This document shows, in pieces, positions 60,139-64,000 of a DNA stretch of 64,000 bases. The position numbers and the translations under genes are program-made. Position 1 is the first letter of the stretch, and every line of letters starts with the position of its first letter. Below the pieces are notes generated by a model. It had not been told where the DNA came from. It saw nothing but the letters and a program-made list of their open reading frames with translations, and made no database searches. Source of the DNA: Oscheius onirici (lineage: Eukaryota > Nematoda > Chromadorea > Rhabditida > Rhabditidae); the NCBI GenBank assembly GCA_932521025.1, contig OW051468.1, forward strand, positions 6,014,064 to 6,078,063, written 5' to 3'.

Positions 60139-60825
60139 TACAAGAATAAGAAAAATAAGTAAAAGAAAGAAGCTAGGACAATTTGGACGCTTTTGCTTAC
60201 TGACAGCAGAGAAAAACGTCAGATGAAATGGGAAATCTCATTCATTTCAGGGGTTTCATAGTTTTCTTGGCTGTTTCACATTCTCTTACATCTCACAAAA
60301 AGAAGAACAGGCAAAAATAAAATAGAAAAACTATTTTTGGAAGGAATGGAGGAGCTTTGAGCTTTCGCTCAACCATGGAAGATTCATGAACCTCAGAAAT
60401 CCCTTTGTTTTGCACTAATTTTTTCAACAACAAAAACGCGTGGAAATGAACTTTCCACGATAAAAACAAGTAATAGAAAAAACGAGAAATTGATCGGAAT
60501 ATTTCCACATTCAGAAACCAGCCGACTCGCTAAACAGTGCGCGCAGCATTTGTCAATTCTTGCCCTCGATCACATTTTGCGGTCGGTCTCTTATGTTTTT
60601 CTCTTGTTTTCTGCTTTTTTTTCTTGCTACAATGCATTGAACTTTGGCTGAAAACTGACAGATTACGACGGTATTTGAAATTTGATTATTTGCAAACCTA
60701 ACTGAGATTGGCTGAAATTCAGTTCATGAACGAGCTTGTTTTTACTCCCCTATTTTTATTCTCCGCGTTTTCTTCAGTTTGTAAACTTTCTCACTTCTTT
60801 CTAAATAATAATCAGATCTTATAGG
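60139..60825. promoter_or_regulatory. Shared spacer between divergent nduf-7 and gld-4-like genes
   Basis: About 690 bp separate the two start codons, so both promoters must be here. AT-rich runs are common. ATAG directly precedes the ATG at 60826, consistent with a 3' splice site. No specific factor sites were identified. Confidence 0.45.
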
Positions 60826-63341
60826 ATGAGGATAGACGAGCCTGTCGATGCGAAACCATCAACTTCCGGGATTTATGCCCCGTACGAGGCGAAACCGGAA
60901 AAAGATCCACATTTTGGATACACAGAGCAAATTCTGGCTCCTTGGATCAAAAAACGCTATCACCTTTCGCTACAGGGGTAGGTTCCTATTGCAACTTTTC
61001 CCGCAGTCTGGTTTTTGACTGGCTTCGTTATCGATTTGCCTGCAAGACGAGCTTATCTTTTGACCCGAAAGGTGAAAGTGCGATTACATTTTATTTCTCT
61101 TTGAATAAGACTGAGAAAAAAAATTCAGCTTGCACGAGGAAATTCTGGACGTCTACAACTGGTTGCGACCACAAGAAGTCGAGACAAAGTTGCGATATAC
61201 CGTATATCAACGAGTTCGTTCTTTCTTTCAAAGTGAATTCGATCGGTTTAGATAGAAAAGGTCATCAAGGATCGCTGGAAAGACTATAACATTAAAGTCT
61301 CAGTTTTTGGCAGCTTGCGAACCAATTTGTTCTTGCCAACGTCGGATATTGATGTACTTGTCGAGTGTTCGGAGTGGAACGACGTTACGCCAATGCTCCA
61401 GGTGCCTTTTTCTTCACTTTTTAACGAAATTTTATTTATAGGAAACTTCGGCCGCGTTAATCGAATCCGGAATGGCAGATACGATTTCCGTCTACAGTGA
61501 TGCTTTTGTTCCTATCGTGAAAATGGTCGACAAGGACACGCTCGTCTCTATCGACATCTCATTCAATACTATTCAAAGCGTTCGGGCAGCGGACTACATC
61601 GAAAAGGCATTAGTTTTTCACAAAATTTACACAATGTATTAAAGGTCAAGGCAGAGTTCCCAGTCGTCGAACCATTGATACTCATCCTCAAGCAGTTCTT
61701 GATACAAAAGAGCTTGAATCAGACATATACTGGTGGTCTGTCGTCCTATGGCTTGATACTCATGCTTATCAGCTTCTTGCAGGTTCATTTCCTTCATATC
61801 TATTCTCAAAATTCATCTCTCTAGATTTATGCAATGCCAGTTAGAGGAAAGGCCTTTTGCGACAAAGGCGTCAATCTAGGAGAACTTCTCATGCGCTTTT
61901 TCGAAGTCTATGCCCAAGAATTCAACTATGTCGAGGTCGGTATCTCTGTGGAGGATTGCAAATACCGGAAAAAGGCTCAGTGTCCGGATTTCAAAACGCC
62001 CGTTCTCTCACTAGAAGACCCGCTTCTCCGAAGCAATGAGGTCGGCCGTTCGACTTTCAACTTTGCCGGTGTCCAAACAGCTTTCGCGCAAGCCTTACAG
62101 GTCATTATTTTCTTATAATTCATAAATAGTGCTTTAGGTCCTAAAAGGCGTCTTCGTACGGGAAAGACGGAACTGCATCGAGTTCTCGCAAATTCTCTAC
62201 AAGGACGGAACCATGCTGGCATATATAATGCCCTTCACCCAGGAACAAGTGGATTATCGAAACTGGCTGAAGGTGAGGGCCGAGGAGGTACGCTTGTGAT
62301 TGGTGTTTTGTAGTAATAGCATTCATTTTGGTTCCTCGACCGGCTGAAGAGCCAATTTTATTTAACATTGTTTACCCTAACAGCGGCCGGTTGTGGTGCA
62401 TGCCAGATATTTAGTTTTATACAACACAATAGTTTTTCAGAGTCGTGTAATGTCCTACAAGAACATCCAAAAGGCAGACAAACAGCGCACTCCCATCCTG
62501 ATTACCAACACCTGTGTTGCTCCAGTGAGACATTTTCCCCGTTCATTTTAATGCCAATCGTCTTTAGTACATCAACATGAGCAGCTTTACAACTAAACAA
62601 CTTCCGCCGATAGTCAAGACGGTGAAACCGCTTGAAATCATCGCTCCGACTGACGAGTCGAAATCGGAGTCAACAGTAATAAAAGAAAATTTGACCAAGC
62701 CAGATATTACCGAAGCTTCTGAAGAAGAAAACAAGGATTTTGTTGTTCCATTGCCGCCAGGAGAATCTCTCAATGGAAACCAGGTTTGTGTCTTTTTTCG
62801 TCATCATGTCAAGCTCAAAATACAGAAAGATGTGTCAGAAAAGATTTCGAAAAAGCAGTCGTCACCGAGAAAAGAAGATTCTCCTCGGAAGGAAGGACGG
62901 AGCAAAAGGTATTCCGAATCGCATTCCTATTCTTCGATAGTTCATAGGTATTTATGGCGTTTTTTTTTTGCTCTTACACTCATTTTAGAAATTCGAAGAA
63001 GCATGCAGAGCAAAAAAGTGATAAGCCGCCTGTTTCGGGCGCCTCTCCTGGAAAGAAAAAAGACATCATCATCACAAACAGCAAGAAAACTGATAATGAG
63101 GCCAGTGGAGCCAAGTACTCGTCGGTAATTCTAGTCCTTTAATTTGTAGTCGAAATCGATTTGTAGGGCTCTGAATTGCGCAAGTCGGAGCGTCGTCCAG
63201 AACGGGAGTATTACAATTCGGCTGCCCGACACAAATCAACGAGAGGAAAATCTGCTGCCACGACACCGAATCAAACGCAGAGTTCCGACGCGGATTCTGA
63301 ACAAGACGGCGGCTTTACAACGGTGACACGACGTCGTTGAC
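60826..63341 (+). CDS. gld-4: TRF4/PAPD5-type non-canonical poly(A) polymerase (GLD-4-like)
   Basis: Adds short A tails to RNAs. It starts MRIDEPVDAKPSTSGIYAPY, then LHEEILDVYNWLRPQEVETK and VIKDRWKDYNIKVSVFGSLR. The catalytic motif is GSLRTNLFLPTSDIDVLV, with the GS and DxD signature. KMVDKDTLVSIDISFNTIQS supplies the third Asp. The PAP-associated domain follows (VVEPLILILKQFLIQKSLNQ, TGGLSSYGLILMLISFLQ, VNLGELLMRFFEVYAQEFNY). The Lys/Ser-rich tail has SSPRKEDSPRKEG, GASPGKKKDI and ends FTTVTRRR. Introns are 35-60 nt. Family is sure; the exact orthologue name is inferred. Confidence 0.88.
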
Positions 63342-63624
63342 CAATTTTTATAGTTTCCTCTTAGTCTCCAAATTGTTTTCTCATTTTACTGGTATTATTT
63401 CCCCCCCCCCCTTTCTTTTGTGTGCTAACATTACGGGTATCCTTTACTTTCGCATTTTAGTGATTTGATACCGTTTATGGGTCGTTGTTATTTGAATTGA
63501 TCAAGATTTTCTAAGAGAATTATTCCAAGTCTTTTTCTCTCAATGTAATTGATGTGGGTTCTTGCCCTGATATCTCTCTTTTTGCTTTAGAAATTTGTCT
63601 TTAATGTTAAAAAATGTTCAGGAT
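63342..63624. other. Short spacer between same-strand genes
   Basis: 280 bp containing an 11-C run (near 63401-63411). GTTCAG lies just before the next gene's ATG. The spacing and direction would allow an operon-like arrangement, but no proof is visible. Confidence 0.4.
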
Positions 63625-64000
63625 ATGGAGCCTCTGAACGACGCATCCGACAGCATACTCGGAGCGCCACAAGCCAATTCTTCACAGACGGAAATCAAAG
63701 TCGAGGTGGGATCTTTTTATCCTCTTGTACCTAAAACTTCTTCCAGAAAGTGAATCATAGCTGGACCGTGAAGAACTTTTCGCACTGCTATCAAGAATAT
63801 CTGGAAAACTTTGTGTATTTGAGCCGAGGCGACGAGAATCTGACATGGTCGATCAAAATTTACCCTAAGGGAAATGGCGAAAATAATAAGGACTTTGTGT
63901 TCTTATGCCTCAATAGAGTGGTAAGCAGATTTAAGGTAGATTTGTTATGTTTACAACAAGTTGCAGGTTGGAAGCGGGAAATCGTCCAAAATCGGCTTCA
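63625..64000 (+). CDS. MATH-domain protein (BATH/SPOP-like), cut by the window end
   Basis: Starts MEPLNDASDSILGAPQANSS, then KVNHSWTVKNFSHCYQEYLE and NFVYLSRGDENLTWSIKIYP, KGNGENNKDFVFLCLNRV, and after a short intron VGSGKSSKIGF. HSWTVKNFS and WSIKIYPKG are typical of the MATH (TRAF-like) fold of BTB-MATH adaptors that bring substrates to CUL3 ubiquitin ligases. The BTB part, if present, lies beyond the window. Confidence 0.85.

Overview
The window looks like compact animal DNA, most probably from a nematode. Nearly every gene is split by short GT-AG introns (often 35-60 nt) and intergenic spacers are small. The gene set fits a worm: two adjacent nicotinic receptor subunits, a carboxypeptidase with a C-terminal ShK-like cysteine module, a tau-tubulin/casein-kinase-like kinase, and an R7BP/RSBP-1 homologue. 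Several start codons sit a few bases after a lone 3' splice site, as expected for spliced-leader trans-splicing. There are no bacterial signals. Species was not determined, and all exon models were read by eye.

Layout. 1-15 kb: leishmanolysin-like protease (+), first nicotinic receptor subunit (+) with a mariner-like foldback element in an intron, a broken TTBK-like kinase (-), a small secreted proline-rich protein (+), second nicotinic subunit (+), and an M14 carboxypeptidase with an ShK-like tail (+). 16-26.4 kb: SH3BGRL-like thioredoxin-fold protein (+), TM9SF/EMP70 protein (+), TM2-domain multipass protein (+), an unrecognised gene (-) with an in-frame amber codon, and an ENT nucleoside transporter (+). 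26.7-37.5 kb: TAT-5/ATP9 P4-ATPase (+) with two candidate first exons, APH-1 (+) with a repeat-filled intron, ARL-13 (-), and a tail-anchored small protein (-). 37.6-41.9 kb: a nest of transposable elements (hAT element with 8-bp target duplication, two foldback elements, a tRNA-derived SINE and MITEs). 42-64 kb: hnRNP K/HRPK-1 (+), R7BP/RSBP-1 (-), CAF-1 large subunit (-), a long gene-poor stretch, MEF2 (+), PIAS/GEI-17 SUMO ligase (-), NDUFS7 (-), TRF4/GLD-4-type poly(A) polymerase (+), and the start of a MATH-domain protein (+) cut by the window end.

The genes do not form one pathway. There are local themes: a tandem receptor pair; membrane-traffic and lipid genes (TM9SF, TAT-5, APH-1, ARL-13) in the middle; and nuclear regulators (HRPK-1, CAF-1, MEF2, PIAS) on the right. 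The most unusual material is the layered foldback and hAT elements, the recurring short palindromic repeats, the frame-broken kinase, and the in-frame stop in the 22-23 kb gene. I found no wholly new biological system that I could defend.
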